Assembly: GCF_009858245.1 (NCBI RefSeq)
Contig: NZ_VMSB01000001.1
Span: 434,001 to 498,000, forward strand
DNA: 64,000 nucleotides
DNA from: Ornithinibacter aureus
GTDB taxonomy: Bacteria > Actinomycetota > Actinomycetes > Actinomycetales > Dermatophilaceae
Direction: 5' to 3'
A program made the translations under genes and the position numbers. Shown piece after piece: positions 39,687 to 51,169 of this stretch (within the stretch, counting starts at the first letter, position 1; every line of letters starts with the position of its first letter). Below the pieces are notes generated by a model. The model searched no databases and was not told where the DNA came from. It worked only from the letters and a program-made list of their open reading frames with translations.

Positions 39687-40460
39687 TCAGTCCGACCACC
39701 GGAAGGTCCGGCTCGCGAGCAGCGCAGCCACCACGCCCCACACCGCGAGCACGGCCCACTGGGCCAGCGGCCACCCGCCGTCGACGAGTGCCAGGCGCAT
39801 CGCGTCGCCGAGGGCCCCTGACGGCAGGGCCGCGGCCACCGGAGCGAGGATGCCGGGAAGCGCGTCGGTGGGGGCGATCAGTCCCAGCCCCAGCAGCAGC
39901 ACCCACACGAGGTTGGCGAGGGCGAGGACGGCCTCGGCGCGCAGCGTGCCGGCGAGCAGCAGCGCGAGCGCGACGAAGCAGGCACTGCCCAGCAGCAGGG
40001 TCAGTGCGGCGGGCACCAGCCCGGCCACGGGCGTGCGGGCCCCGAGAGCCAGCCCGAGTGCGCCGATCACGACGACCTGGACGCCCAGCACCGACAGCAC
40101 GGCCAGCGCCTTCGCGGCCAGGAGCCCGCCCCGGCCCAGGGGAGTGGTGCCGAGCAGCCGCAGCACCCCGGCGCGCCGGTCGAACCCGGTAGCGATCGCC
40201 TGACCGGTGAAGGCGGTCGAGACCACGCACAGGGCCAGGGCCCCGGCGAGGGCCAGCTCGGCCCGGGCCCCCGGCCCGAGGTCGGGAACCGAGGACAGGG
40301 TCAGGCCGGCGAGGGCGAGAGAGGGCAGGATCAACGACACGAGCAGCTGTTCCCCGTTGGCGAGCAGCATGCGGGTCTCGAACGCCGCCCGGGACAGGAC
40401 CCGGGCTCGGGCGGGTGCGGCTCCCGGTGTCGATGCGGTGCTCATCGGGTCGACGCTCAT
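39687..40460 (-). CDS. ABC-2 type transporter permease
   Basis: 257 residues with about six membrane helices, pairing with the ATPase gene directly upstream. The segment FETRMLLANGEQLLVSLILPSLAL after a soluble N-terminus and the FDRRAGVLRLLGTTPLGRGGLLAAK coupling loop are typical of ABC-2 exporters. The substrate is unknown. In M. tuberculosis, ABC genes of this type also stand between haem A genes and sufR (recalled), so a link with haem or oxidase assembly is plausible but unproven. ATG 40460 overlaps the ATPase stop as ATGA; ATG 40445 is an alternative. Confidence 0.87.
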   Translation of the reverse strand: MSVDPMSTASTPGAAPARARVLSRAAFETRMLLANGEQLLVSLILPSLALAGLTLSSVPDLGPGARAELALAGALALCVVSTAFTGQAIATGFDRRAGVLRLLGTTPLGRGGLLAAKALAVLSVLGVQVVVIGALGLALGARTPVAGLVPAALTLLLGSACFVALALLLAGTLRAEAVLALANLVWVLLLGLGLIAPTDALPGILAPVAAALPSGALGDAMRLALVDGGWPLAQWAVLAVWGVVAALLASRTFRWSD

Positions 40461-41167
40461 CGTGTCGCCTGCGCGGTGAGCTCGAAGTAGACGTCCTCGA
40501 GGGTGCGGCCGGCGCGCACCTGGTCCAGCGGGCCGTCGGCGACCACCGTGCCCGCCGCCAGGATGACGACGTGGTCGGCGAGCCGCTCGGCCTCCTCGAA
40601 GGAGTGCGTGGTGACGACGACGCAGGCGCCGCGTGCGGTCTCGCTGCGCACGAGGTCCCAGACGTCGAGCCGGGCATGCGGGTCCAGGCCTGCGGTGGGT
40701 TCGTCGAGGAAGAGCACGTCGGGTCGGGGGAGCAGCGCGGCCGCCAGGGCCACCCGCTGCCGTTGGCCCCCGGACATCCGCCGCACCGTGGTGCGGGCGA
40801 AGGCGTCGATGCCGAGCCGCGTGACCAGCTCGTCGGGTTCGACCGGTGCTGCGTACAGCGCCGCGAGGTGGCGCAGCAGTGGAACGGCGCGGCTCGTCGT
40901 CGGCAGGCCGCCCTCCTGGAGCATGACCCCGACCCGGGCGCGGTGCTGGGGGCCAGCCCCCCACGGGTCGACACCGAGGACCTCCACCGTGCCGGCATCC
41001 GGGCGTTGCAGCCCTTCGAGACACTCGATCGTCGTCGTCTTGCCGGCACCGTTGGGTCCCAGGACCGCGGTGATCTGACCCGCCCGCGCACCCCACGTGG
41101 CGCCGTCGACGGCCCGCACCCCACCGAAGGACTTGCGCAGATCGCGGACGGAGACTGCGGTGGCCAT
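40457..41167 (-). CDS. ABC-2 exporter ATP-binding protein
   Basis: 236-residue ATPase. Walker A GPNGAGKTTTIE (about residues 37-48), the signature MSGGQRQRVALAAAL, Walker B VLFLDEPTAGLDP and switch His in VVTTHSFEEAERL. It resembles daunorubicin-resistance-type (DrrA) ATPases of ABC-2 exporters. It ends with LEDVYFELTAQATR, a common end for this group. ATG 41167 follows a TAGGAT box by eight bases. It is divergent from psd with only 25 bases between start codons. Confidence 0.92.
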   Translation of the reverse strand: MATAVSVRDLRKSFGGVRAVDGATWGARAGQITAVLGPNGAGKTTTIECLEGLQRPDAGTVEVLGVDPWGAGPQHRARVGVMLQEGGLPTTSRAVPLLRHLAALYAAPVEPDELVTRLGIDAFARTTVRRMSGGQRQRVALAAALLPRPDVLFLDEPTAGLDPHARLDVWDLVRSETARGACVVVTTHSFEEAERLADHVVILAAGTVVADGPLDQVRAGRTLEDVYFELTAQATR

Positions 41168-41175
41168 GTCGAGAC

Positions 41176-41185
41176 ATCCTAGGGT
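41176..41185. promoter_or_regulatory. Overlapping divergent -10 boxes, ABC exporter and psd
   Basis: ATCCTAGGGT: the plus strand reads TAGGGT (41180-41185), seven bases before psd ATG. The minus strand reads TAGGAT (41181-41176), eight bases before the ATPase ATG. The two hexamers share two bases, so polymerase can occupy only one at a time. Confidence 0.6.
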
Positions 41186-41192
41186 GGGGCGC

Positions 41193-41867
41193 ATGACGCG
41201 CATCGACCGGGAGGCCGCCCCCGCCACAGCCATCGCCGCACTCCCATCCGTCGTCGCGCTGCTCGTGGGCCGGCGAGGGCTGGCGGCGGGTCTTGCGGTG
41301 CTGCCAGCGGCGATCGCGGCGTTCTTCCGTGACCCCGACCGAACCCCGGACCACCGCCCGGCGCCCGTCGACGACGTCCTGTCGCCCGCTGACGGCAAGG
41401 TCATGTACGTCGGCCCAGGTCAGGACCTCGTGGCACCCGAGGGGGAGTGGCAGCAGATCAGCATCTTCCTGTCCGCCTTCGACGTGCACGTCAACCGGGC
41501 GCCCTACGGCGGGCGCGTCACCGCGGTCGACTTCCGCCTGGGCAAGTGGCTGGCCGCCTACAAGCACGAGAGCGCCCACCTCAACGAGCGCAGCGACATC
41601 ACGGTGGAACGCGTGGTCGACGGGCAGGTCCGACGGGTGCACTTCCGCCAGATCGTGGGCCTCATGGCACGTCGCGTCGTCACCCGGGTGTCCGTGGGCG
41701 ACGAGATCGCCACGGGTCAACGGATCGGCCTGATGAAGTTCGGTTCGCGGATGGACGTGTTCGTGCCGCGGGAGTGTGCCCTGCTCGTCACGGCCGGTGA
41801 CCGGGTGGTCGCGGGGGAGACCGTCATCGCCCGGTGGCTGGCGACAGCACCGTCGGTGACCTCGTGA
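41193..41867 (+). CDS. psd: Phosphatidylserine decarboxylase proenzyme
   Basis: 224-residue short (archaeal-type) decarboxylase making phosphatidylethanolamine. The pyruvoyl group should form by self-cleavage at Gly184-Ser185 in LMKFGSRMDVFVPREC. The motif ISIFLSAFDVHVNRAPYGG and an N-terminal membrane segment (residues about 12-42) are typical. ATG 41193 is set by the -10 seven bases upstream. It overlaps pssA by four bases, forming the two-step route from CDP-diacylglycerol to phosphatidylethanolamine. Confidence 0.94.
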   Translation: MTRIDREAAPATAIAALPSVVALLVGRRGLAAGLAVLPAAIAAFFRDPDRTPDHRPAPVDDVLSPADGKVMYVGPGQDLVAPEGEWQQISIFLSAFDVHVNRAPYGGRVTAVDFRLGKWLAAYKHESAHLNERSDITVERVVDGQVRRVHFRQIVGLMARRVVTRVSVGDEIATGQRIGLMKFGSRMDVFVPRECALLVTAGDRVVAGETVIARWLATAPSVTS

Positions 41868-42805
41868 GCACGCCCGCAGGGGGCCGGCGCCGCATCCTCG
41901 GCCGCTGGCGCCTCGTGTCGCCGAGCGGCGCACAGGTGGTGTCCCTTCGTCAGCTGCCCAAGCGCGAGCGGGCTCGGCTGATGGCGCCGTCGATGTTCAC
42001 CACGCTGAACATGGTGAGCGGACTGTCGTCGGTGCTACTCGCCTTTCGCGGGCACTTCACCATCGCAGCCGCCCTCATCGCGGTCTCCATCGTCCTGGAC
42101 ATCGCCGACGGCTATGTCGCCCGGTTGATCGGGGCGACGTCCCCGTTCGGCCTCCAGCTCGACTCGCTGGCCGACCTCATCTCCTTCGGGCTCGCCCCTG
42201 CGATCCTCGTCCACACCTGGGCGCTGGACGAGTGGCCGATCCTCGCGTGGCTCGTCGCGTTCCTGTGGTTGGCCTGCGCCGCGTTCCGCCTCGCCCGCTT
42301 CAACGTCACCATCGACCCGGCCGCCGACAAGCGCTACTTCGTGGGGCTGCCGTCTCCGGGCGCCGCCGCCGTCGTGATGGCGACGATCTTTGCGCTCGAC
42401 TCGCCGGAGTGGGGACCCGGTTCGGGCCCGTGGCGCGCGTGGTTCCCGCTCGTCGTGAGCGTCGTCCCGGCCCTGCTGATGGTCATGACGGTGCGCTTCC
42501 GGTCCTTCCGCAACCTGCTCGCGCCGCAGACCCGGGGCGCCCGCCTCACCACGGCAGCCACCGTGCTCGCGATCATCGTCGGGCTGGTCCTGGCACCCGG
42601 CCTCACCGCGGTGGTCGTCGCGTACGGCTACGTGCTGACCGCCCCGCTGGGCGTGCTGAGCGCACCCCTGCGCGAGCGGCTCCTCGGGCCGGAATCGATC
42701 GCACCACCGCGCACGAGGATGCCGTCCGTCTTCCTCCCGCTCGAGGAGGACGACGAGGTCGACGGTGCCCAGGCATCCGCCGTCGAGGGCCCCGACGAAG
42801 GTTAG
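41864..42805 (+). CDS. pssA: CDP-diacylglycerol-serine O-phosphatidyltransferase
   Basis: 313-residue membrane enzyme that makes phosphatidylserine, the substrate of Psd. The CDP-alcohol phosphotransferase motif is complete: DIADGYVARLIGATSPFG then LQLDSLADLISFGLAPA, i.e. DxxDGxxAR...GxxxDxxxD. About eight hydrophobic segments, and an acidic tail (PLEEDDEVDGAQ). GTG 41864 overlaps the psd stop as GTGA; the in-frame start 30 bases earlier lies inside psd and is less likely. Confidence 0.94.
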   Translation: MSTPAGGRRRILGRWRLVSPSGAQVVSLRQLPKRERARLMAPSMFTTLNMVSGLSSVLLAFRGHFTIAAALIAVSIVLDIADGYVARLIGATSPFGLQLDSLADLISFGLAPAILVHTWALDEWPILAWLVAFLWLACAAFRLARFNVTIDPAADKRYFVGLPSPGAAAVVMATIFALDSPEWGPGSGPWRAWFPLVVSVVPALLMVMTVRFRSFRNLLAPQTRGARLTTAATVLAIIVGLVLAPGLTAVVVAYGYVLTAPLGVLSAPLRERLLGPESIAPPRTRMPSVFLPLEEDDEVDGAQASAVEGPDEG

Positions 42806-42816
42806 GCCACCCTTCC

Positions 42817-42860
42817 TTGGACGGATCTCCGGTAATTACCTAACATTGCTGTGTGGTTAA
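42817..42860 (+). promoter_or_regulatory. sufR promoter with palindromic operator candidates
   Basis: TTGGAC (42817-42822), 18 bases, TAACAT (42841-42846), six bases, GTG 42853: one of the best -35/-10 pairs in the window. GGTAATTACC (42831-42840) is a perfect palindrome abutting the -10. TAAC at 42841 and GTTA at 42856 form another inverted pair across the start. Likely SufR self-repression site. Confidence 0.55.
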
Positions 42861-43553
42861 TGCCGAGACGCACGTCCTCGAGTCGCGTACCCGCGACCGG
42901 GTGCTGCGTGTCGTGAGCCAGGAGGGGCCCGTCAGCATCGCGGCCCTGGTCGCCCGCCTCGGCCTCACCGAGACCGCCCTGCGCCGCCACGTCGACGCGC
43001 TGCACGGTGAGGGCCTCCTCGAAGCCCGTGAGGCGAGCGGCCCCAAGCGTCGCGGCCGCCCCGCCAAGGAGTGGGTGCTGACCGAGCAGGGGCACCGAGC
43101 CCTGGTCAGCGACTACGACCACCTGGCGGGCGAGGCGCTGCGCTTCCTCGGAGCAACGGCCGGTCCGGATGCCGTCACGGCGTTCGCCGAGCACCGCGCC
43201 GCCGACCTCGAGAGCCGTTACGCCGAGCGCATCGCGACCGCAGGAAAGGACCCCGCGTCCCGCGCCACCGCGCTCGTCGAGGCGCTCAACGCCGACGGTT
43301 TCGCGGCATCCGCACGTCCCGTGGGGGGCGCTGACGGCCCGCTGACCGGGGTCCAGCTCTGCCAGGGGCACTGTCCCGTCCAGCACGTCGCCGCCGAGTT
43401 CCCGCAGTTCTGCGAGGCCGAGACCGAGGCGTTCTCACGCCTGCTCGGCGTGCACGTCCAGCGACTCGCGACCCTCGCCCACGGCGACCACGTCTGCACC
43501 ACCTTCGTTCCCACCCCGACCACCTCCACCCCGACCAGCGAGAGGGCCTCGTC

Positions 43554-43557
<4 letters not shown>
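42853..43557 (+). CDS. sufR: Fe-S cluster-sensing repressor SufR
   Basis: 234-residue DeoR/ArsR-like winged-helix regulator. Helix-turn-helix: [23 protein letters not shown] with the wing [12 protein letters not shown]. The C-terminal cluster ligands are in [21 protein letters not shown] and HGDHVCTTF. The holo form represses suf, and cluster loss under iron or oxidative stress opens it. GTG 42853 is six bases after TAACAT, so it is leaderless. The stop overlaps sufB as ATGA. Confidence 0.95.
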
Positions 43558-44974
<1,417 letters not shown>

Positions 44975-44975
<1 letters not shown>

Positions 44976-46153
44976 TGTCGCTGCTGACCCCCCAGCGCCC
45001 CGCCTCCGGTGCGCACACCGACAGTGCCGCGACGATGGTCCCCGACCAGTCCCGCGCCGAGCGCACCACGTCCTACGACGTGGCCGACTTCGCGCTGCCC
45101 ACCGGGCGCGAGGAGGAGTGGCGCTTCACCCCGGTCGACCGGATCGGGATGCTGTTCCGCGACGAGGCGACCGGCGCGCACCTGACCTGGTCGAACACCC
45201 TTCCCGACGGCGTCACGCTGGGCACGGCATCCACCGAGGACGTCCGCGCCAGCGGCACACCGGCGCCGGGTGACCGCGCGGCCGTCGTCGCCGCCGCCCA
45301 CAGCGGTGGTGCCACGGTGCTCGAGATCCCGGCCGAGGCCGAGCTCGACGAGCCCGTGCGGCTTCGCCTGCACGGCGAGTCCTCCGACGTCGTGCACGGC
45401 CACCTGATCGTGCGACTCGGCCGGTTCGCCCGGGCGACCGTCGTGATCGAGCACGCCGGCACCAGCAACTACGGCGAACTCGTCTCGGTGATCACCGGTG
45501 ACGGCTCACAGCTGACCCTGGTCTCCGTCCAGGAGTGGGACGACTCCGCCAACCACCTCGCCCAGCACGACGTCGTCGTTGGCCGTGACGCGTCGGTGCG
45601 CCACATCACCGTGACCATCGGTGGCGGCATCGTGCGGATGAACACCAATGCCACCTACGCCGGCCCCGGCGGCTCCTTCGAGGGCCTGGGCGTGTACTTC
45701 GCGGACGCCGGGCAGCACCTCGAGCACCGGCTGTTCGTCGACCACGCGGTGCCCCACTGCCGCAGCAACGTCGAGTACAAGGGCGCGCTCCAGGGCGACA
45801 CCGCTCACACGGTGTGGGTCGGTGACGTGCTGATCCGCGCCAGCGCCGAGGGCACCGACACCTACGAGCTGAACCGCAACCTCGTGCTGACCGATGGCGC
45901 CCGCGCCGACTCGGTGCCCAACCTCGAGATCGAGACCGGCGAGATCGAGGGGGCCGGGCACGCCTCCGCGACCGGTCGCTTCGACGACGAGCAGCTGTTC
46001 TACCTGATGGCTCGTGGCATTCCGCAGGACGAGGCCCGTCGCCTCGTCGTCCACGGGTTCTTCGCCAGCGTCGTGGGTCGCATCGGCGTCCCCGAGATCG
46101 AGGAGCGCCTCATGGAGGCCATCGAGCGTGAGCTGTCGGCGGGTGCCGCATGA
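44975..46153 (+). CDS. sufD: Fe-S cluster assembly protein SufD
   Basis: 392-residue SufB paralogue and partner in the SufBCD scaffold. It has an N-terminal helical part (FALPTGREEEWRFTPVDRI), then a beta-helix core, and a C-terminal RGIPQDEARRLVVHGFFASVVGRI. ATG 44975 overlaps the sufB stop by one base (TGATG) and follows GGAAGGAG. The longer upstream frame lies within sufB and is a shadow. Confidence 0.96.
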
Positions 46154-46491
46154 GCGAGCAGCTGACCGACACCGACTTCGTGCGGGTGTGCCGCCTCGAC
46201 GAGCTGCCCCTCGTGGGGGCCACCCTCGCCGAGGTCAACGGGCGCCGCGTGAGCCTGGTGCGCACCGAGGACGGCGGCCTCCACTGCATCGACGACGCCT
46301 GCACCCACGGCAACGTCTCGCTGTCCGAGGGTGAGCTCGACGGCTGCATGATCGAGTGCTGGCTGCACGGCTCGCGCTTCGACCTGCGCACCGGCCAGCC
46401 CTCCGGGCCGCCCGCGATCGTCCCCGTCACCGTTCACACCGTCCGTATCGAGGGCGACGACGTCCTCGTCGCCCTGACCCCTGAGAGCTGA
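46150..46491 (+). CDS. Rieske-type ferredoxin of the suf operon
   Basis: 113-residue soluble Rieske [2Fe-2S] protein of the non-haem oxygenase ferredoxin type. Ligands: CTH near residue 51-53 and CWLH near residue 72-75 (DACTHGNVSL, IECWLHGSRFDL). There is no second cysteine pair, so it is the low-potential kind. Its place between sufD and sufC is a known actinobacterial arrangement; it probably gives electrons during cluster assembly. It overlaps sufD by four bases. Confidence 0.9.
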   Translation: MSEQLTDTDFVRVCRLDELPLVGATLAEVNGRRVSLVRTEDGGLHCIDDACTHGNVSLSEGELDGCMIECWLHGSRFDLRTGQPSGPPAIVPVTVHTVRIEGDDVLVALTPES

Positions 46492-46498
46492 GCACCCC

Positions 46499-48556
<2,058 letters not shown>

Positions 48557-48557
<1 letters not shown>

Positions 48558-49003
48558 TGGACCTCTACCAGGAACTCATCCTCGAGCACTCCAAGCGCCC
48601 CGTGCGCTTCGGCCTGCGCGAGCCGTTCGAGGCCGAGGTGCACCACGTCAACCCCACGTGCGGTGACGAGGTGACCCTCCGGGTCCACCTGTCCGGCGCG
48701 GGTGCCGACACGGTGGTCGAGGACGTGTCCTACGACTCCGTCGGCTGCTCGATCAGCGTGGCCTCGGCGTCGATCCTCGCCGAGGAGATCACCGGAGAGA
48801 CCCTGGCCCAGGCCCGCGAGACCGTCGAGGCCATGCGCTCCATGCTCACGAGCAAGGGTGAGGACCCCGGCGACGAGGAGCGCATCGGCGACGGTGTCGC
48901 GCTCTCCGGCGTCGCGAAGTACCCCGCCCGAGTCAAGTGCGCCCTCCTGTCATGGATGGCGTTCACCGATGCCCTGCACCAGGCCGAAGGAGCCCCGCAG
49001 TGA
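48557..49003 (+). CDS. sufU: Fe-S cluster assembly sulfur-transfer protein SufU
   Basis: 148-residue zinc-dependent sulfur acceptor that takes persulfide sulfur from SufS. Zinc ligands: Cys in VNPTCGDEV, Cys in DSVGCSISVAS and Cys in ARVKCALLSW, with an Asp between. The SufU-specific insertion (EDPGDEERIGDG) is present, distinguishing it from IscU. The ATG overlaps the sufS stop by one base. Confidence 0.95.
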
Positions 49004-49326
49004 CCCAGACCAGCACCCCAGCCAACGTGGCCGACGTCGAGGAGGCCCTGCGCGACGTCGTCGACCCCGAGCTCGGCATCAACGTCGTCGACCTCGGCCT
49101 CGTCTACGGGATCACCGTCGACGGCCAGAACCACGCCGTCATCGACATGACCCTGACCTCGGCCGCGTGCCCGCTGACCGACGTCATCGAGGACCAGACC
49201 CAGCAGTCGCTCGAGGGGCTCGTCGCCTCGTACCGGGTCAACTGGGTCTGGATGCCGCCGTGGGGACCGGACAAGATCACCGACGACGGCCGCGAGCAGC
49301 TGCGCGCCCTCGGCTTCAACATCTGA
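49000..49326 (+). CDS. sufT: SufT-like MIP18/DUF59 Fe-S assembly factor
   Basis: 108-residue MIP18-family (DUF59) protein that helps Fe-S cluster maturation or carrier function. Signatures: VEEALRDVVDPELGINVVDLGLVY and MTLTSAACPLTDVIEDQ (conserved Cys), then VWMPPWGPDKITDDGREQLRALGF. GTG 49000 overlaps the sufU stop as GTGA. It is the last clear suf gene. Confidence 0.94.
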   Translation: MTQTSTPANVADVEEALRDVVDPELGINVVDLGLVYGITVDGQNHAVIDMTLTSAACPLTDVIEDQTQQSLEGLVASYRVNWVWMPPWGPDKITDDGREQLRALGFNI

Positions 49327-49334
49327 CGTACCCG

Positions 49335-49856
49335 GTGGCCACCCGAGTCGTCGAGGTCGCCCCGGCACGGCTCGACGGCTGGCTCGAGCGGTTCGCCGCG
49401 AACAACCCCGACGGCCCCCAACGGGTCGTCGGGGTCGCGCGTTTCGACCACGACCCGCTCGCCATCCTCCTCGTGCGACGGGGCGGGTATGCCGTCGGCG
49501 TCGCCACCGGGGGAGACCTCACCGCGCACAAGGTGGGCACGCGCTACGTGCAGTCGCGCACGGCCGCCGGTGGCTGGAGTCAGCAGCGGTTCGCCCGCCG
49601 GCGCGCCAACCAGGCCGACGGGCTCGTCGGTGCGGCGGGTGAGCACGCGGCGCGACTGCTCACCGGCATCCGACCCGCGGGCCTGGTGCTCGGGGGCGAC
49701 AAGGCGCTGGCGGCCTCGCTGCTCGAGGACGACCGGCTCGCCGGACTGCGTGACCTGCCGCGGCGGGAGCTGTACGACCTGCCCGACCCGCGCCTGGACG
49801 TGCTCCAGAAGGCGCTCGACCGCGGCCGGGCCGTGCGAATAGCCATCACTGAGTGA
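49335..49856 (+). CDS. acVLRF1-type (Vms1/eRF1-fold) peptidyl-tRNA hydrolase
   Basis: 173-residue protein of the actinobacterial Vms1-like release-factor group, related to the eukaryotic ribosome-rescue factor ANKZF1/Vms1. The core is FDHDPLAILLVRRGGYAVGVA followed by the motif GTRYVQSRTAAGGWSQQRFARRRANQA. The GGWSQQ glutamines stand where the eRF1-type catalytic loop acts on peptidyl-tRNA. GTG 49335 is eight bases after the sufT stop with no clear ribosome site, so it may be read by coupling to sufT. Its association with suf is by position only. Confidence 0.8.
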   Translation: MATRVVEVAPARLDGWLERFAANNPDGPQRVVGVARFDHDPLAILLVRRGGYAVGVATGGDLTAHKVGTRYVQSRTAAGGWSQQRFARRRANQADGLVGAAGEHAARLLTGIRPAGLVLGGDKALAASLLEDDRLAGLRDLPRRELYDLPDPRLDVLQKALDRGRAVRIAITE

Positions 49857-49876
49857 CCGCGGCTTGCCACCACTGA

Positions 49877-49917
49877 GTTTGTGGTGCAAACTTGAGACAT
49901 CGGTTTGTACCACAAAC
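49877..49917 (+). promoter_or_regulatory. Twin 15-bp palindromic operators
   Basis: GTTTGTGGTGCAAAC (49877-49891) and GTTTGTACCACAAAC (49903-49917) share GTTTG...CAAAC ends, 26 bp centre to centre. The outer GTTTGTGGT and ACCACAAAC also form a longer inverted repeat. This A/T-rich block lies 13 bases before the next gene and is the likely target of the regulator encoded at 50541. Confidence 0.75.
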
Positions 49918-49929
49918 AAAGGACCTGCC

Positions 49930-50544
49930 ATGACTGACGACCAGCGGTGGACCGCAGCCAGCGCGCGCGACCTCCTCGACCGCACCGAGGCCGAGACGGC
50001 GAGCGCACTCGACGTGCCCACCGGGCCGCTCCTGGCGGTGTGGGGTGCCGCCCTGACCGGTGGGCACCTCGCCATCTGGTGGGCCACCCGCGAGCAGGAC
50101 CCCTACACCGGTCCCCCCGCCTGGGCGCTGGCGGTCCTCGGTGGGGCCCTGACCCTTGCCCTCGTGGTCACCGTCGTCACGGTGGGCCGCGCTGCCCGGG
50201 GCGTGCACGGACTCAGCAGCAGGGCCGGTCTGCTGTACTCCCTGACGTGGGTGCTCTCCTTCGGGGCGGCCCAGGTGATCATGGTGGCGCTCGCTCGCGA
50301 CGGCATCCCCGACAGCACCTTCGGCAAGCTGTCGGCACTCGTCCCGCTCCTGCTCGTCGCCACGATCTACCTGGCCTCGGCCGCGCCGCTCGGGGCGCCG
50401 GCCCTCGGGGTCGTCGGAGGCCTGCTCGCCGCGACCACGGCGACCGCAGCGTGGTTCGACCCCTCGCTGATGGCGCTGGTCATCGCGCTCGGCTGCGCGA
50501 TCTCGTTCGGTGCGGGTGTCGCCGTCGCTCGTCGACCGCAATGA
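49930..50544 (+). CDS. Multi-spanning membrane protein of unknown function
   Basis: 204 residues. A hydrophilic N-terminus of about 35 residues (MTDDQRWTAASARDLLDRTEAE) is followed by about six hydrophobic segments, with QDPYTGPP in the first outer loop. No catalytic motif is recognised. ATG 49930 lies just after twin operators; longer upstream frames run through them. It overlaps the following regulator gene by four bases. Membrane protein plus small winged-helix regulator is a common actinobacterial pair, often of stress or drug-response type, but its role is unknown. Confidence 0.72.
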   Translation: MTDDQRWTAASARDLLDRTEAETASALDVPTGPLLAVWGAALTGGHLAIWWATREQDPYTGPPAWALAVLGGALTLALVVTVVTVGRAARGVHGLSSRAGLLYSLTWVLSFGAAQVIMVALARDGIPDSTFGKLSALVPLLLVATIYLASAAPLGAPALGVVGGLLAATTATAAWFDPSLMALVIALGCAISFGAGVAVARRPQ

Positions 50545-50843
50545 CTCCCGACCTCGACCCCGTCATCCACGCGCCTGCCAGACTGCGCATCATGGCGGCA
50601 CTGGCAGGTCTCGAGCCGGGGGACACCCTGACCTTCAGCCGTCTCCAGCAGCTGCTCGCCCTCACGGGCGGCAACCTCATCACGCACCTGCGGCGTCTCG
50701 AGGATGCCGGGTACGTCACCTCCCAGCGCGTGCGCGGCATCCGCGGCGAGGTGACGACGGCATCCCTCACCGAGCAGGGGCGACGTGCCCTGGCTGCCTA
50801 CCGGGCCACGCTCGCGGACATCCTCGACCCGGTGGACGGGTGA
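50541..50843 (+). CDS. Winged-helix transcriptional regulator (ArsR/MarR-like)
   Basis: 100-residue DNA-binding protein. Layout: PARLRIMAALAGLEPGDTLTFSRLQQLL, recognition part TGGNLITHLRRLEDAGYV, wing GIRGEVTTASLTEQGRRALAAYRATL. No metal-binding cysteines are seen. It overlaps genes on both sides by four bases and probably represses the operon through the twin operators upstream. Confidence 0.85.
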   Translation: MTPDLDPVIHAPARLRIMAALAGLEPGDTLTFSRLQQLLALTGGNLITHLRRLEDAGYVTSQRVRGIRGEVTTASLTEQGRRALAAYRATLADILDPVDG

Positions 50844-51142
50844 GCATGCGCGAGCACCTGAGGGCATGGTGGGCGGCGCATCGCCGACCGTCGCTGGCTG
50901 CGGGGGCGTGCCTGGCCGCGGCGATGTCGGTGCTCTGGTTCCGGGTGCTTCCGGATGCCGTGGACGACGCAACCGGGTGGGCCTGGCTCGCGCTCTCGCT
51001 GGGGCACGGCGTCTGCTGGGCGCTGCTCGCCGCGTCGATGGTCATCGGGGTCGCGAACGGCCCTCGGCGGCTGCGTTCCGGGCTCGCGTGGGCTGCCCTC
51101 GCCTCCTACGCCGCGTTCGTCCTCGCCCTCGTGACCCGCTGA
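50840..51142 (+). CDS. Small three-helix membrane protein
   Basis: 100 residues with three hydrophobic segments (about 18-37, 46-68 and 78-98) and no recognised family. GTG 50840 overlaps the regulator stop as GTGA; ATG 50846 two codons later is an alternative. As third gene of the operon it may work with the membrane protein at 49930. Twenty-seven bases separate it from the convergent metalloprotease gene. Confidence 0.65.
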   Translation: MSMREHLRAWWAAHRRPSLAAGACLAAAMSVLWFRVLPDAVDDATGWAWLALSLGHGVCWALLAASMVIGVANGPRRLRSGLAWAALASYAAFVLALVTR

Positions 51143-51169
51143 GCCACCCGGGCCGGCCGGTCACCGTCG

